In this document: positions 40,923 through 51,824 of the stretch, piece by piece
Position numbering within the stretch: position 1 is the stretch's first letter
Layout: each line of letters begins with the position of its first letter
From: Symsagittifera roscoffensis
Lineage: Eukaryota; Xenacoelomorpha; Acoela; Convolutidae
DNA: 64,000 nucleotides
NCBI RefSeq assembly: GCF_963678635.1
Contig: NC_087066.1
Location: forward strand, 1,076,201 to 1,140,200
Reading direction: 5' to 3'
Made by a program: the position numbers and the translations under genes
The notes under the pieces: model-generated
What the model was told of the DNA's origin: nothing
Databases searched by the model: none
The model's input: only the letters and a program-made list of their open reading frames with translations

Positions 40923-43685
40923 CTAAACAACTTGACACTCTACTTGCAAAATGCCCGTAGCCTGTTGACACTCAGTAGACGCCTTTCTTTCATAAAAGAA
41001 GTAAATCTGTTTAACCCGGACATTGTCTGTGTCACAGAAACTTGGCTAGACAAAGATCCAACAAGTATGATTTTCATGGAAACGGATTACAATATTGCCT
41101 CTTACTCCATCAGAGAAACTGGCGAACACGGTGGTACTCTTATCTTATGCAAGTCTACCTGTGACTATATTACTCTTCCGACAAATGTCGATTTTATTTC
41201 AGTCATTCTGATACCCAGTTCGAGTATAGCGGTCATGTGCGTTTACAACCCTCCAACTAACAGTCATTATCGAGTTAATTGTGATGTTCTTATGAATCAA
41301 ATTGAATCCATCGTAAATTCACGACTACAAGGTTTTAAAATAATCATTTGTGGTGATTTTAACATGCCTGATGCCAACTGGGATACATTGACAGCAACAA
41401 CCACAGATTCTTCCTCAGTAATTGACCATATTCTTGATATTGGACTAGAACAAATTGTTCACTTCCCTACTCACATTAGTGGAAATATTCTGGACCTTGT
41501 CTTTACAAACCTCTCTTATTCAGAAGTTTCGAGTCATCCTGTTAACTTTTCTGATCATACAGGTGTTGTGGTAAACTTTATTACGACAAGTGAAACAACC
41601 TGTAATAAAACCAACTCAGTTACCAACAAACGTCTACAAACCAATGTTTATGCTGATGTCTCACATGCGTTATCCACTTCTTTGTTTTCGGTAGAGCTTG
41701 ATGTAACAAACCCGGGCTATCGGAATCACTGGCTTGATTACTTTTACAACATCATTGATGTGAACAGCTCTTTTATCAGAAGAAAGCGCGCCAGCTTACC
41801 GTATTTTTATTCCTCGCATTCAGTTCATCTTCTCAACAAATTACGTACTGCAGAAAGACGACTGTCAAAGCAGTGGTCCAAGTTTACCTATGGTACAGTA
41901 AAGCGTCTTAAGCAACAGTCGGCAGCTTCAATTGAAACTGACACTATTATATTCACTGAAAGCTTCACGTCCACAAACTCTAGTACAAACGACTGCTACA
42001 GACTGTTGAAAACTATAAATCAATCAATCAACCTACCAAAAATGATGAAGTTCGGAGAAAATGTGTTTAACGACAGCTACAGTATTGCTTGTGCGTTCAA
42101 CCGTCATTTTGGTGACGTTTTTAATAAAGTCACTGGAACTTTCAGTGATTTTTCGGAATCAACACTCAACCGTGTCTCTATTCACTTCGATGACGTGAAG
42201 ACCGCTCTGGAAAATTCATCACTCGGCACAGGTTTTGATAATGTACCCGGTGCTTTCTTACGGAACTCTGCCAGTGAAATAACTTTTCATGTACAGAAGC
42301 TTTTTGATAGTATTATCATTAGTGGCGAATACCCCTCACAGTGGAAAAACTCTTATATTACTCCAATATTCAAATCAGGTGACAAATGTGACATAAAATG
42401 CTATAGACCTATCAGTATTCTTTCTAAACTATCTTTGGTTTTCGAGCGGGTTCTTTATAACAAACTCTATCCTTTCGTGGCTGAACGTCTATCGCGATAT
42501 CAATTCGGTTTCATAAGAAAAAGATCCTGCCAGGTACAACTTTTACTCTATTTGCATGATATTGTCAAAGCACTTGATACCAATGATCAAGTTTTCGCCG
42601 TATATCTGGATTTCTCTAAAGCGTTTGACAAAGTACCGCATCACATCCTTTTACAGAAACTACGTAATTTTGGCATCGGTGGGGAACTTTTACTTCTTTT
42701 GGCATCTTACCTCACAGATCGAAAGCAATGCGTAAAAATAGACGGCCGTTATTCCTTTTTTATCGATGTTCTAAGCGGGGTACCACAAGGATCGATTATT
42801 GGTCCCCTCTTGTTCATAATTTTTATCAACGATTTACCAGATAGTTGTTTTACGTCTTGTATGTATCTGTTCGCGGACGACAGCAAAAGCAGATCCTCTA
42901 GCATAGAAGATCTACAGCGGGACCTCGATCGATGCGTTGAGTGGGCAAATTCAAACGGTATGACCTTCAATACTGATAAAACCGTTTTAATTCACTTTGC
43001 TAACAAACATATTTTACCAAGCCCGTATCATCTAACACTGGGCGAGAATATCATTTCTGACAGCTGTGATGTGAAAGACTTGGGTGTGAAAATATCGAAA
43101 AACTTAAACTGGAGATCCCATATTAGTTGGAAAATCAAGACATGCTATAGCATATTCTTCTCTATCAAACGAACGATTCCATTTGCTACTCCAATATCAA
43201 CTAAAACTCGACTGGTTAAAGCTTATATTCTGTCCTCCTTGTGTTACTGCTCTCCGATATGGTATCCTAGTCAAACAGAGTTGAGAAGCATGGATGTTCT
43301 GGTGTCTCGTGTCTCAAAATGGGTCACAACTGGCACTTACAGAGAAAGACTAACAAAGTGTAAACTGATGCCCATTGATGTGTACCTGGAGTACCTGGAC
43401 CTTATTTTCTTCAATGCTCTCTTAGCTGGAAAACAGGATGTTTTGATATGGAACTATGTTACTCTTAGATATGACATGAGGTACAACTTACGTAGTTCAG
43501 AAAAACCGGTTTTCCTGGTTTCGAGCAGTCGACGAGCGTGCTATGGCCAGTGGTTTTTCAACAGGGTTGTAAAGAGCTCGAACAAACTCCATTCCAACAG
43601 CGATATCAGCCTATTTGACACACCAAGTATTTTCAAGGCTAAGTTAAAAGACTATTTTTTAGAAAAAAAAAAAAACACTGACTGA
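40923..43685 (+). CDS. LINE ORF2, endonuclease and reverse transcriptase
   Basis: It carries an intact AP-like endonuclease (LYLQNARSL, VTETWL, ICGDFNMPD, SDHTG; about residues 1-225) and reverse transcriptase (YRPISILS, QFGFIRKRS, YLDFSKAFDKV, SGVPQGSIIGPLLF, and the catalytic FADD at about residue 647), then a C-terminal region. It would nick the target and prime reverse transcription. The frame is continuous with ORF1 across one TGA. The first in-frame ATG lies some 45 codons inside the endonuclease, downstream of its first catalytic motif, so read-through or reinitiation is needed. No stop or frameshift was seen. Confidence 0.93.
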   Translation, partial: LNNLTLYLQNARSLLTLSRRLSFIKEVNLFNPDIVCVTETWLDKDPTSMIFMETDYNIASYSIRETGEHGGTLILCKSTCDYITLPTNVDFISVILIPSSSIAVMCVYNPPTNSHYRVNCDVLMNQIESIVNSRLQGFKIIICGDFNMPDANWDTLTATTTDSSSVIDHILDIGLEQIVHFPTHISGNILDLVFTNLSYSEVSSHPVNFSDHTGVVVNFITTSETTCNKTNSVTNKRLQTNVYADVSHALSTSLFSVELDVTNPGYRNHWLDYFYNIIDVNSSFIRRKRASLPYFYSSHSVHLLNKLRTAERRLSKQWSKFTYGTVKRLKQQSAASIETDTIIFTESFTSTNSSTNDCYRLLKTINQSINLPKMMKFGENVFNDSYSIACAFNRHFGDVFNKVTGTFSDFSESTLNRVSIHFDDVKTALENSSLGTGFDNVPGAFLRNSASEITFHVQKLFDSIIISGEYPSQWKNSYITPIFKSGDKCDIKCYRPISILSKLSLVFERVLYNKLYPFVAERLSRYQFGFIRKRSCQVQLLLYLHDIVKALDTNDQVFAVYLDFSKAFDKVPHHILLQKLRNFGIGGELLLLLASYLTDRKQCVKIDGRYSFFIDVLSGVPQGSIIGPLLFIIFINDLPDSCFTSCMYLFADDSKSRSSSIEDLQRDLDRCVEWANSNGMTFNTDKTVLIHFANKHILPSPYHLTLGENIISDSCDVKDLGVKISKNLNWRSHISWKIKTCYSIFFSIKRTIPFATPISTKTRLVKAYILSSLCYCSPIWYPSQTELRSMDVLVSRVSKWVTTGTYRERLTKCKLMPIDVYLEYLDLIFFNALLAGKQDVLIWNYVTLRYDMRYNLRSSEKPVFLVSSSRRACYGQWFFNRVVKSSNKLHSNSDISLFDTPSIFKAKLKDYFLEKKKNTD

Positions 43686-43730
43686 TTTTTAACTTTTTAT
43701 TTTTAACTTCACCCAGATTGTTTTTAAACA

Positions 43731-43767
43731 ATTAAAGTCTTATACTACTACTACTACTACTAGTACA
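43731..43767 (+). terminator. LINE 3' end with ATTAAA and (ACT)n tail
   Basis: ATTAAA at 43731-43736 then a run of TACTACTACT repeats marks the 3' terminus. Confidence 0.6.
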
Positions 43768-43959
43768 GCTTGAATTTATGCTGCTTGAACGGCAAAAAAT
43801 CAATCCAAAATTTCGTTGGCTCAAGATAAGCTAAATTTTTGGACTTATGCGACCGATTTTTTTAAAATTATTTTGAGTCCTATGAATATTGGGACCTATG
43901 GAAACTCATAAAACTTTCCGTACTAAATATGCTCAGATATTCGAATATCAAAGTCAAAA

Positions 43960-44530
43960 CATAGCCAACCAACAGTTGGAAAAGAACGTCAAAGAATGCA
44001 AAGAAACAGAACGAAAAACTAGCCTGTTTTTTGAAAAACTGACCTGTTTTTTTAAGGAAAAAGAAAGAAAACATGACCAGTTTTTTCTTAATTTTCAAAT
44101 TTCAAAAGAAAAAAATAGATGGCCTTAAGTTTCGAAATAGAAAAAATGACTTGAAAGCTATGAACGCAAATAAACAAAAAAAATTAATGATTTGTTTGTT
44201 GATTAAATTCTCAACTTTCGAAATTCAAGGAAAAAATAGATAGCCTTAAAGCCCTTGAGCACAAAGAGCAAGAGAAGGGAACAATTTAGCCTTAGAGAAC
44301 AATTTATGAGTGACACCTTTCTGCTTATATTGACTCAATATCAAAAAACTGGAAATTTTCATTCCGCTGGAAATCTGAAAAATAAATTCCAATTTCGAAA
44401 CAAAAAAAAACGATCACCTTTTTTATGACCTTTACACCTGTTTTGTTATAAGTTGGAGTTTGCCTTCCTTTAAACAAAGGAAATGAACTTAGCTGAAAAA
44501 AATCAAAAGCCAAACATTGAATATCTCTGT
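43960..44530. repeat. Dispersed repeat R1, copy outside the gene
   Basis: It starts ATAGCCAACCAACAGTTGGAA and contains the CGATCACC...TTTGCCTTCCTTTAAACAAAGG block. Open frames in it (for example 43889-44128) are low-complexity. Confidence 0.55.
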
Positions 44531-44699
44531 TGAAGAAATCGTCGGCTAAAAATCGAGAAACTTCTTCCGGCAATTCTTAATGTCATCAATTACGTAAAAC
44601 ATAAGAAAAATGCATTGGATGTATTGAAAGTTACCGTGAAAAAGCTCGGTAGATAACATTCGCCTGCAAGTACATATCGACTGAAAATGAAGCTAAGTT

Positions 44700-44938
44700 C
44701 TAAAACGACTGGCCAGCGTCTAAACATAGCTCTACATGCTTTTCACCGTCTCTGCCAAAGCCAGTTCTTTGGGATACGGGTAATCAGAATGACAACCTGA
44801 CTAGTATACAAAACAGTTATCGGGTCTACTGGCCAGCGTCTAAACACAGCTCTACATGTTTTTCACCGTCTCTGCCAAAGCCAGCTCTTTGGGATACGGG
44901 TAATCAGAAGGACACCCTGACTAGTATACAAAACAGCT
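44700..44938. repeat. 120-bp tandem pair flanking E2
   Basis: Two copies of a CTGGCCAGCGTCTAAACA...ACTAGTATACAAAACAG unit with a 120-bp period. A diverged copy of the unit, with the same TACATATCGAC lead-in, lies right after E2 at 62066-62180, so E2 sits inside a repeated host sequence. Confidence 0.75.
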
Positions 44939-44994
44939 GAATCCAAGTCATTGAGAGAAGTATAATGTCATTGAGAGAAGTATAAAAAACACTA

Positions 44995-45377
44995 TGTAAC
45001 ATTCGTCTACTGCAGTCACACATGAGGCTTAAGAAAAACAGGCCCTATAACCATTGGCTCAAGAGTCAGGGACACTATCTCTTGTGTTTTTGTACCTCAA
45101 ATCAGTCGGAGCCAATTTGGTTCGCTTGTGACATGAGACTACGACCCGTTACAGCTTAAAGGCTACTACTAAAATATCCCCCCACTCTAGAATTAGAAAC
45201 GTCCCCATACTTAGGTCTCTAGATACCCAAAATACATGAACGCCGTTAAAAACCGGGTCGGAACAATCCGTTAAGTTACTTTTTATTAGACAGTGGAACT
45301 TTGATCCATTTCAGATGGATCAACCTAAAACTCGCCTTACCTCAACATAACAATTATAAAACACACTCTAGAAATTT
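44995..45377 (-). repeat. E2 LTR, inverted copy
   Basis: Reverse complement of the 3' LTR from its CA end to about base 16. A short stretch beyond the LTR end (TAGTGTTTTT) is also present, so it derives from a 5' LTR with adjoining leader. Confidence 0.85.
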
Positions 45378-45632
45378 TAATGGCGTTCATGTATTTTGGG
45401 TATCTAGAGACCTAAGTATGGGGACGTTTCTAATTCTAGAGTGGGGGGGATATTTTAGTAGTAGCCTTTAAGCTGTAACGGGTCGTAGTCTCATGTCACA
45501 AGCGAACCGAATTGGCTCCGACTGATTTGAGGTACAAAAACACAAGAGATAGTGTCCCTGACTCTTAAGCCAATGGTTATAGGGCCTATTTTTCTTAAGC
45601 CTCATGTGTGACTGCAGTGGACGAATGTTACA
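45375..45632 (+). repeat. E2 5' LTR, partial direct copy
   Basis: Matches the 3' LTR from about its base 140 to the terminal TTACA. It is followed by three extra copies of GCAGTAGACGAATGTTAC/ACGAATGTTACA before pol begins. Confidence 0.85.
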
Positions 45633-45684
45633 TAGTGTTTTTATGCAGTAGACGAATGTTACTGCAGTAGACGAATGTTACATA

Positions 45685-48600
45685 GTGTTTTTACGAATGT
45701 TACAGTGGGAACGTAACCTGTGGATGAGCTTTATCGTGGTAGAAAACCTAGATGAATCTGACCAATTTATTTTGGGCAGAGACTTCATCAGGAATTTCGA
45801 CGTAACGATTGATCTAAATAACGCAATGTTCAGGATACGGAACCCGGATAGGAGGTACGCAATCAAACCGGTAAATTTAATAATGGCCAATGAAAACAAA
45901 GCACCGGTCTTCTTGAGTAAGAGGGTGAGGCTAAAAGCTAATGAAGCGGCAATCGTAAGTTTGAGGATGAAAAATTACAATGAACTAAGTGACAACAAGC
46001 AAGTGTGCATAGTTCCGAATCCTAATAGTCAAAGTGCTGCTGTTTTAGGAAGATCATTTTCGATAACGAAGAGCGGCCTCTGCGTCAGTGTCTTGTTGAA
46101 TACCCTTGATATACCGATCACGATACAGAGAGGGAGGAAACTGGGATATGCTTTACCGGTTAAAACTCGATATGAAACAATTGAGAACTCAAAACAAAAT
46201 GAAGTTGTTGATTGTCCCAATCACCGGGACAAAATTTGTATCTTGAGACGATTGCAGAAAATAAAAGATTCTTCAGGTCTTATTAAATCACTTAAGTCAG
46301 AAACGGATGATGGTCTTTCGAGCTGTTCGAACTTTCCAGAGCGACCCACACTAGATGAAATGCAAAATGAAAAACCGGTCCTGCCGGAGATTGAACATTT
46401 GAGGGGCAAACTGAAAGATGAACAGCTCGAAGCCATCAAGGACGTACTAGAGCGGAACGAGGAAGTTTTTTCGAGGCATAAGGCGGATATCGGGTGTTGT
46501 AATTTCGTTGAGCATGAAATAGAACTTGAGGAAAACGCGGTACCACACAGGGAGGGGGCGAGGCGCATGACCCCACACAAATCGGACGCGTGTAGAAAAG
46601 AGATCGAGACGTTACTAGAGTATGACATGATAGAACCATCCAAGTCACCGTGGGCGTGTGGAGTAGTGATGGCCAAAAAGAAAGGCGACCAGTTGAGGTT
46701 TTGCTGTGACTTTCGATACCTGAACTCCGTCACGGTGAAGGATGCCTATCCCATACCTAGGATTGATGAGAGCCTCTGGAAGTTAGGTGATGCAAAATTT
46801 TTTACGACTCTTGATTTAGGCTCGGCCTTTTGGCAAGTACCACTAAGGAAGCAGGACAGGGACAAGACAGGGTTTGCCTGCGAGTTGGGTCTGTTTCAAT
46901 GGAAACGGATGCCGTTTGGACTTTGCAATGCCACAGCCACGTTTCAGCGGTTGATGGCACACGCGCTGATAGGCGTAACGAAGAAGTATGGCAGCCTGGT
47001 AATGTGCTACGTGGATGACGTGGTAATAGCGACGCCAACACTGGAAGACCACATTGAGAGACTAGACGAAGTGTTTGCATGCATGAAGAGGTCGGGGCTA
47101 AAATGCAAACCATCAAAGTGCGAGATACTCAAGGACTCAATAAAATACTTGGGCAGGATGGTAGACAAGCACGGCATCAGACCTGATACGGACGCCGTGG
47201 AAGCAGTCCTGACCTGGAAATCACCGAAGACAGAGCACCAGTTGATGAGCTTCCTGGGTTTCGCTAACTATTATAGAGAGTTCATCAAAGGCTATGCAGA
47301 CAAGGTATACCCGATGCAACAATTAATGAGACACAAGGGCAAGAAGTTCACGTGGAACAACGCAGCAGAAGAGTCATTCCAGAGGATAAAGAAAGAGCTA
47401 TGTGAGGCACCAGTACTGGGTATGCCGACTGAGAAAGGGATGTACCTGCTGGACACGGATGCGTCGGTGGTCGCGATTTCTGGGATTCTCCACCAAGAAC
47501 AAGAATGGAATGGGAAGACAGTCTTGAGACCAATAGCGTACGGGAGCAAAGTCCTGAGTGACACGGAAATGAAGTACGGAGCACCGAAAGCTGAGATGTT
47601 CGCGGTGGTTACCTTTGTCGAGAAATACAGGGCATACCTGGGCAGTGAGCCATTCAAGTTACGAGTCGACAACAGAGCACTGAGCTGGCTGAAAACGTAC
47701 TCAATGGACCAAAGTTACATTGGGAGGTGGATAGTTCGCCTGGACGGATACAACATGATAATTGAGCATAGAACGCGAGATAAACATCAGAATGCCGACA
47801 GCTTGAGTAAGAAGACGGAGTTCTATGAGAGACAAGAGCAAAGAGAAGCAGACAGACCTGAAATCAAAGATGGCTTCTCATTCATGGACAAGGAAACGTA
47901 CGACAGTCTTCCACTCACGAGATGGCTGGACAAGTCAGGCAAACCGATAGAAGATCACCCTGAATTGCCTAAAGAGCCTCCAGAGAAGACCATCTTGAGG
48001 AGGAGCAAGAGGATTCCGATTGAGATTATACTCAAGTCGAAGATCGTGAAGGAGACGCTCAAGGCAAAAGGCTATGATCTTAACCAGGTGGAAGCAGGAA
48101 CTGCACAGATAGATGATGACTTAATGAGGTTGCTCGAGAAACTATCATATGATAAGCCCGTGATCCAGGAGAAGGGTCAAGAGAAACCGGAATTCACTAT
48201 ACTTCGGAGAAAAGAGACAGTGAACGATACTGACTCATCAAGAGGAAGCGTCACTGACAGCAAAGATGTCGTGCGGTCACTAGTTGACAAAATCCCCGAA
48301 GACATTCTGGAGCAGACCAAGGTTAGGAAAAAGAAAGTGACGTTCAAGGAAGATACTGAACACCTGGGACTAGGTCAAGAGTCCGGGGAGTGTTCCAGGT
48401 TCACGGAAGAAGGAACCGGAGAAGGAAAATTGTCCGGGGAGCGTGAAGGATGGGATGAAGACTCGGATGAGAGCAGCGAAAACCAAGACAGTCTGTGCAT
48501 GATACTGGCGGAAGAGAAGACAAGGCACCACGACAGGGAGTTACAGACGGATCCATCTTCAGGAACATACAACATGGACATACAGGAGATGCGAGGTGGT

Positions 48601-49311
48601 GAGGAACTTGAGAAAATTGCGGTCGCAAGGAAACCATTCAGGGAACTATCATGCAACTCAAACATCAGAACGAATCTGGTGCCAGAAGATGATAGGAAAA
48701 TCGTGAAAAGGATGATATGCGTGAAACTGAGTGATGACATCCACAACCCTGGTGAGATGAATGGACAGATCATGGCGCTAAAGGAGCATGTCAAGGCAAG
48801 ATATAGGCTGTCAGACCTAATAAGAGCCCAGAAGAATGACAAAATGACAAGTAACCTCTCCAAATGGATCCAGTCGGGGGTCAAGGAGAAGGGGGAACTT
48901 GAGGAAGACAGCTACAAGATCTTGAGCCAGTTCTACAAAGAAAAGAAAGACTTACTTTATCACACAGCTGATGGAGTGGTAGCGTGCAAGAGGAGAGATG
49001 AGGAAAAGATATTACACAAACACAACCTCATCATACTACCACAATTGTACCAGACAGAGGTGCTTTTCAGATCACACGACCAGATGGGTCACCAGGGGAT
49101 AGACAAAGTACAACAAAGGATACTTCACAGATTTGATTGGCCAGGAATGAGAAAAGCTTGCGAGAGATGGGTGAATGCCTGCCTGGCATGTCTCCAGGTA
49201 AAAGACCCAAGGAAGATGAAGTTTCCCCTCAAGTCCGTTGAGAGCTCGGAGTTCAATGAAGTGGTGCAGATAGACCATCAAAAAATCTGCCTCGGCCGAA
49301 GAGACATGTGA
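45685..49311 (+). pseudogene. E2 pol: protease end, RT, RNase H, integrase start
   Basis: A long open frame of 1208 codons. It begins inside the protease (FILGRDFIRNFDVTIDL). RT follows at about residues 290-540 (TTLDLGSAFWQ with catalytic Asp, PFGLCNATATFQ, YVDD at about 442-445). RNase H is at about 585-715 (LLDTDAS, the Glu in KAEMFAV, VDNRALSW). A long charged linker leads to the integrase zinc finger (HDQMGHQG...CLACLQVK, about 1131-1173) and the first catalytic Asp in VVQIDHQK. It then runs out of frame: roughly 40 codons between the first and second integrase aspartates are missing. RT and RNase H catalytic residues are intact. Start and gag are lost, so no native start exists. Confidence 0.92.
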
Positions 49312-49351
49312 TCATCTGATAACGCATTGGATATCGCGGTATGGTTGTCCA

Positions 49352-51304
49352 ATGACTTTCCAGTCGGACAACGGCAAAGCTTTTGTGGGGGACTTGACAA
49401 AAGAATTGATGAAGAGATCGCACATTGATCAAGCACACTCGACGACCTATCATCCGCAGACCAATGGGTTGGTAGAGAGACAAAACAGGACACTGGTCAA
49501 CATGTTAAGGGTGTACTGCTCAAGATACATGACGGACTGGGACAAATACCTGCCACAGGTAGTGGGAGCCTACAACAGTACACAGCACTCAACTACGGGC
49601 ATCAGTCCTTTCATGATGTTGACGGGCAGGGAGAGAGCAAAGCCTCTGACATTCTTTTACCCGGAATACGAGGGGAAAAGGACGTCGCCTCAGGCATACG
49701 TGAAAGAAGCGATCAAAAGACAACAGGAATTGAACGAGCTATGCAGGAGGAACACGGCGCAAGCGCAAATGAGGCAACGCAAGAAATACGACGAAAAAAT
49801 ATTAAGAGCAAAGCCATATGAAGTGGGCCAATACGTGTGGGTCTTCCAAAATGTAATACCGCCCAAGGGAACAAAGAAACTACTCAAGAAGTGGAGGGGA
49901 CCATTCATGATAACGGAGGTTCATCAACAAGGACGGTTCTATCGCTTGAGTACTGGGCGAGCGGCACATTGTGAAAATCTGAAGCCTCACGTCCCGTCCC
50001 CAGAGGATTGGTGCATACCGAAGGACATGGAGGGTCTTGAGTACCTGGTGGTAGAGCCAGCGTGTGAAGTGAACGAGAAAGGTACTCGAGAGAAAAATGA
50101 TGGTAATGAGAACTTGAGTTTGGACGACAATGAAAAGATAGGAGTGGGGTCTGATGCAGGATCATTTGTAGAAGAAGACTGGAACGACCCGGAGCAAGAC
50201 GAGGTGCCGAAGTGGATGGAGCCGGATCGACCAACACCACCGGAAACCAGGACTGGCAATCGTAAACGCACCGGCATGAGGTACAACAGGTACGGGGATG
50301 ACTTCTTGATCGATAGGATACAGCCAGACAATTTGGGCGAGGAATTACTGAAGGCAGGCGAACTGGAAGCCGGAGAGGAATGGCAGGTCATTGATGATGG
50401 TGGTCATTATCCGCAGGATGATTACTCGACGCCAGAAGTAGAAACGGATCTCGAACAGAGTGAGATAGAGAGGAGGGAGAACACGAACTTGAGGATTCTA
50501 GAGTGGATGCGTGATGTCAAAGACGAGAGCCGCGAAGGACAAAGCATTCAGCAAGTCGATGTATCAGCAGAAAATTACATGAAGACAGAGGACCCTCTTT
50601 TCGGATGGACGGCAACAGACAGGCCACTGGACATTCCTCAGGACAATTCAGACCCGACAACATCGACGGGGACGTCGATAAATATTTTTGTCCGGGGAGT
50701 GGGGGTAGGACTTACCCACACCGAAAATTTGATGATAAAGAAGCTCAAGGAAGTGAGAGAAACGAGCGAATTGGGACTGGAGGAAGAAGAGCCAGAGCCT
50801 ACTATAGGTGGGAATTTCAAAACGAAATTCGAAATACCCAATGAATACTCGGAGAACATCATGATAACGGATAGCGACTTCATCCTGTCAAACAGGACCA
50901 GCGCGATCTGCATCACGGCGGACATGAGTTTCAAATCAAGATTGGAAGCTGACTTCAAAAGAGAGTACCAGAATGTAGAGTTTCTGTTCAGACAAAGACC
51001 AGGACTGGGAGGGATGGCAGCGCTTCCACCGTCAGTGGCACAAGTCCCGGGCAAATATCTGTGCTTCCTAGTAACGAGGGTCAATGACAGGAACACAATC
51101 GATCCCGAACACGTGATATTGGCACTAACAAGATTACGAGACTTCATGATTGAAAGAGGGATAACAGAGGTCTCAATGCCGGTGTATGACCCAAACAGGG
51201 GCAAACTGAGCCCGAGGGAATTGTACGCTATCCTACATGTGGTCTTTGCAGAAACTGAGATAATGGTGTATCTTCATAAGAAGTACTACTTGAGCATCGC
51301 CTGA
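49352..51304 (+). pseudogene. E2 pol: rest of integrase, GPY/F-like region and macro-like domain
   Basis: It carries the second and third catalytic residues (TFQSDNGKAF, HPQTNGLVERQNR), then the C-terminal integrase region with KKWRGPFMITEV. The real frame extends upstream to about 49275 (AEETCDHLITHWISRYGCP). An acidic linker follows, then at about residues 505-648 a domain resembling the OARD1/macro fold: ICITADM, FKREYQNVEFL, GLGGMAALPP, YLCFLVTRV, ITEVSMPVYD, AETEIMVYL. The glycine-rich catalytic loop after the SMP motif is replaced by YDPNRGK, and the first glycine loop is also lost, so ADP-ribose chemistry is doubtful. Coupling of integrase and macro in one pol frame is unusual. Confidence 0.85.
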
Positions 51305-51824
51305 GTCGGGTACATGGGGGTATCGAGTCGGGTGTGAGGGAGGAGTCTTGAGTTAGGTACTGGGGTGCGGCGCAGGTAAAGGGATCTTAAGATATGATTG
51401 GCATGACAATTGAATTTTAAAAAAGAGTTAACGGTGCTAAAACATAAAATGAATCTGCATGCTTTTAAGGAAATTCCAATTGAATTGTTTTAAGTGATAT
51501 GAGAATGATAAGATTTTAACCATACTGGTAAAAGGGGGGTCCCTAGGTTAGGAACATGACATGTCAGGTTTCAATATGCTTTCTGTTTTCAGATCAAGTT
51601 TGAAAAACAAAGTTGAAAGTCCAACTATACTCAAGCGAGAAACAGAGAGAGAAACCTTGATCGAACTCGCGATAATCGGCACTTACAGCAAGTATTTGCA
51701 AGGGAACATTTCGAGAGAATTCTTGAGTTGGTTAATGCTTGAGTCGGTAAGGTAATTCTTGAGCCGGTAAGGTAATTCTTGAGCTGGTTAACACATACCT
51801 GTATACATCCCGAAGTCACAGAGA

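Larger units (their letters stand above)
39935..43767 (+). mobile_element. Full-length non-LTR retrotransposon (LINE, AP-endonuclease type)
   Basis: This is a 5' UTR relatively rich in GC (from about 39935, including a tandem GCGGCGGTCACTCTA pair), ORF1 with a PHD finger, an intact 917-codon ORF2, a short 3' UTR with ATTAAA at 43731 and a trinucleotide (ACT)n tail. The PHD-bearing ORF1 suggests the CR1/L2/Rex group. The 5' boundary is a guess from base composition, and I saw no clear target duplication. Confidence 0.9.
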
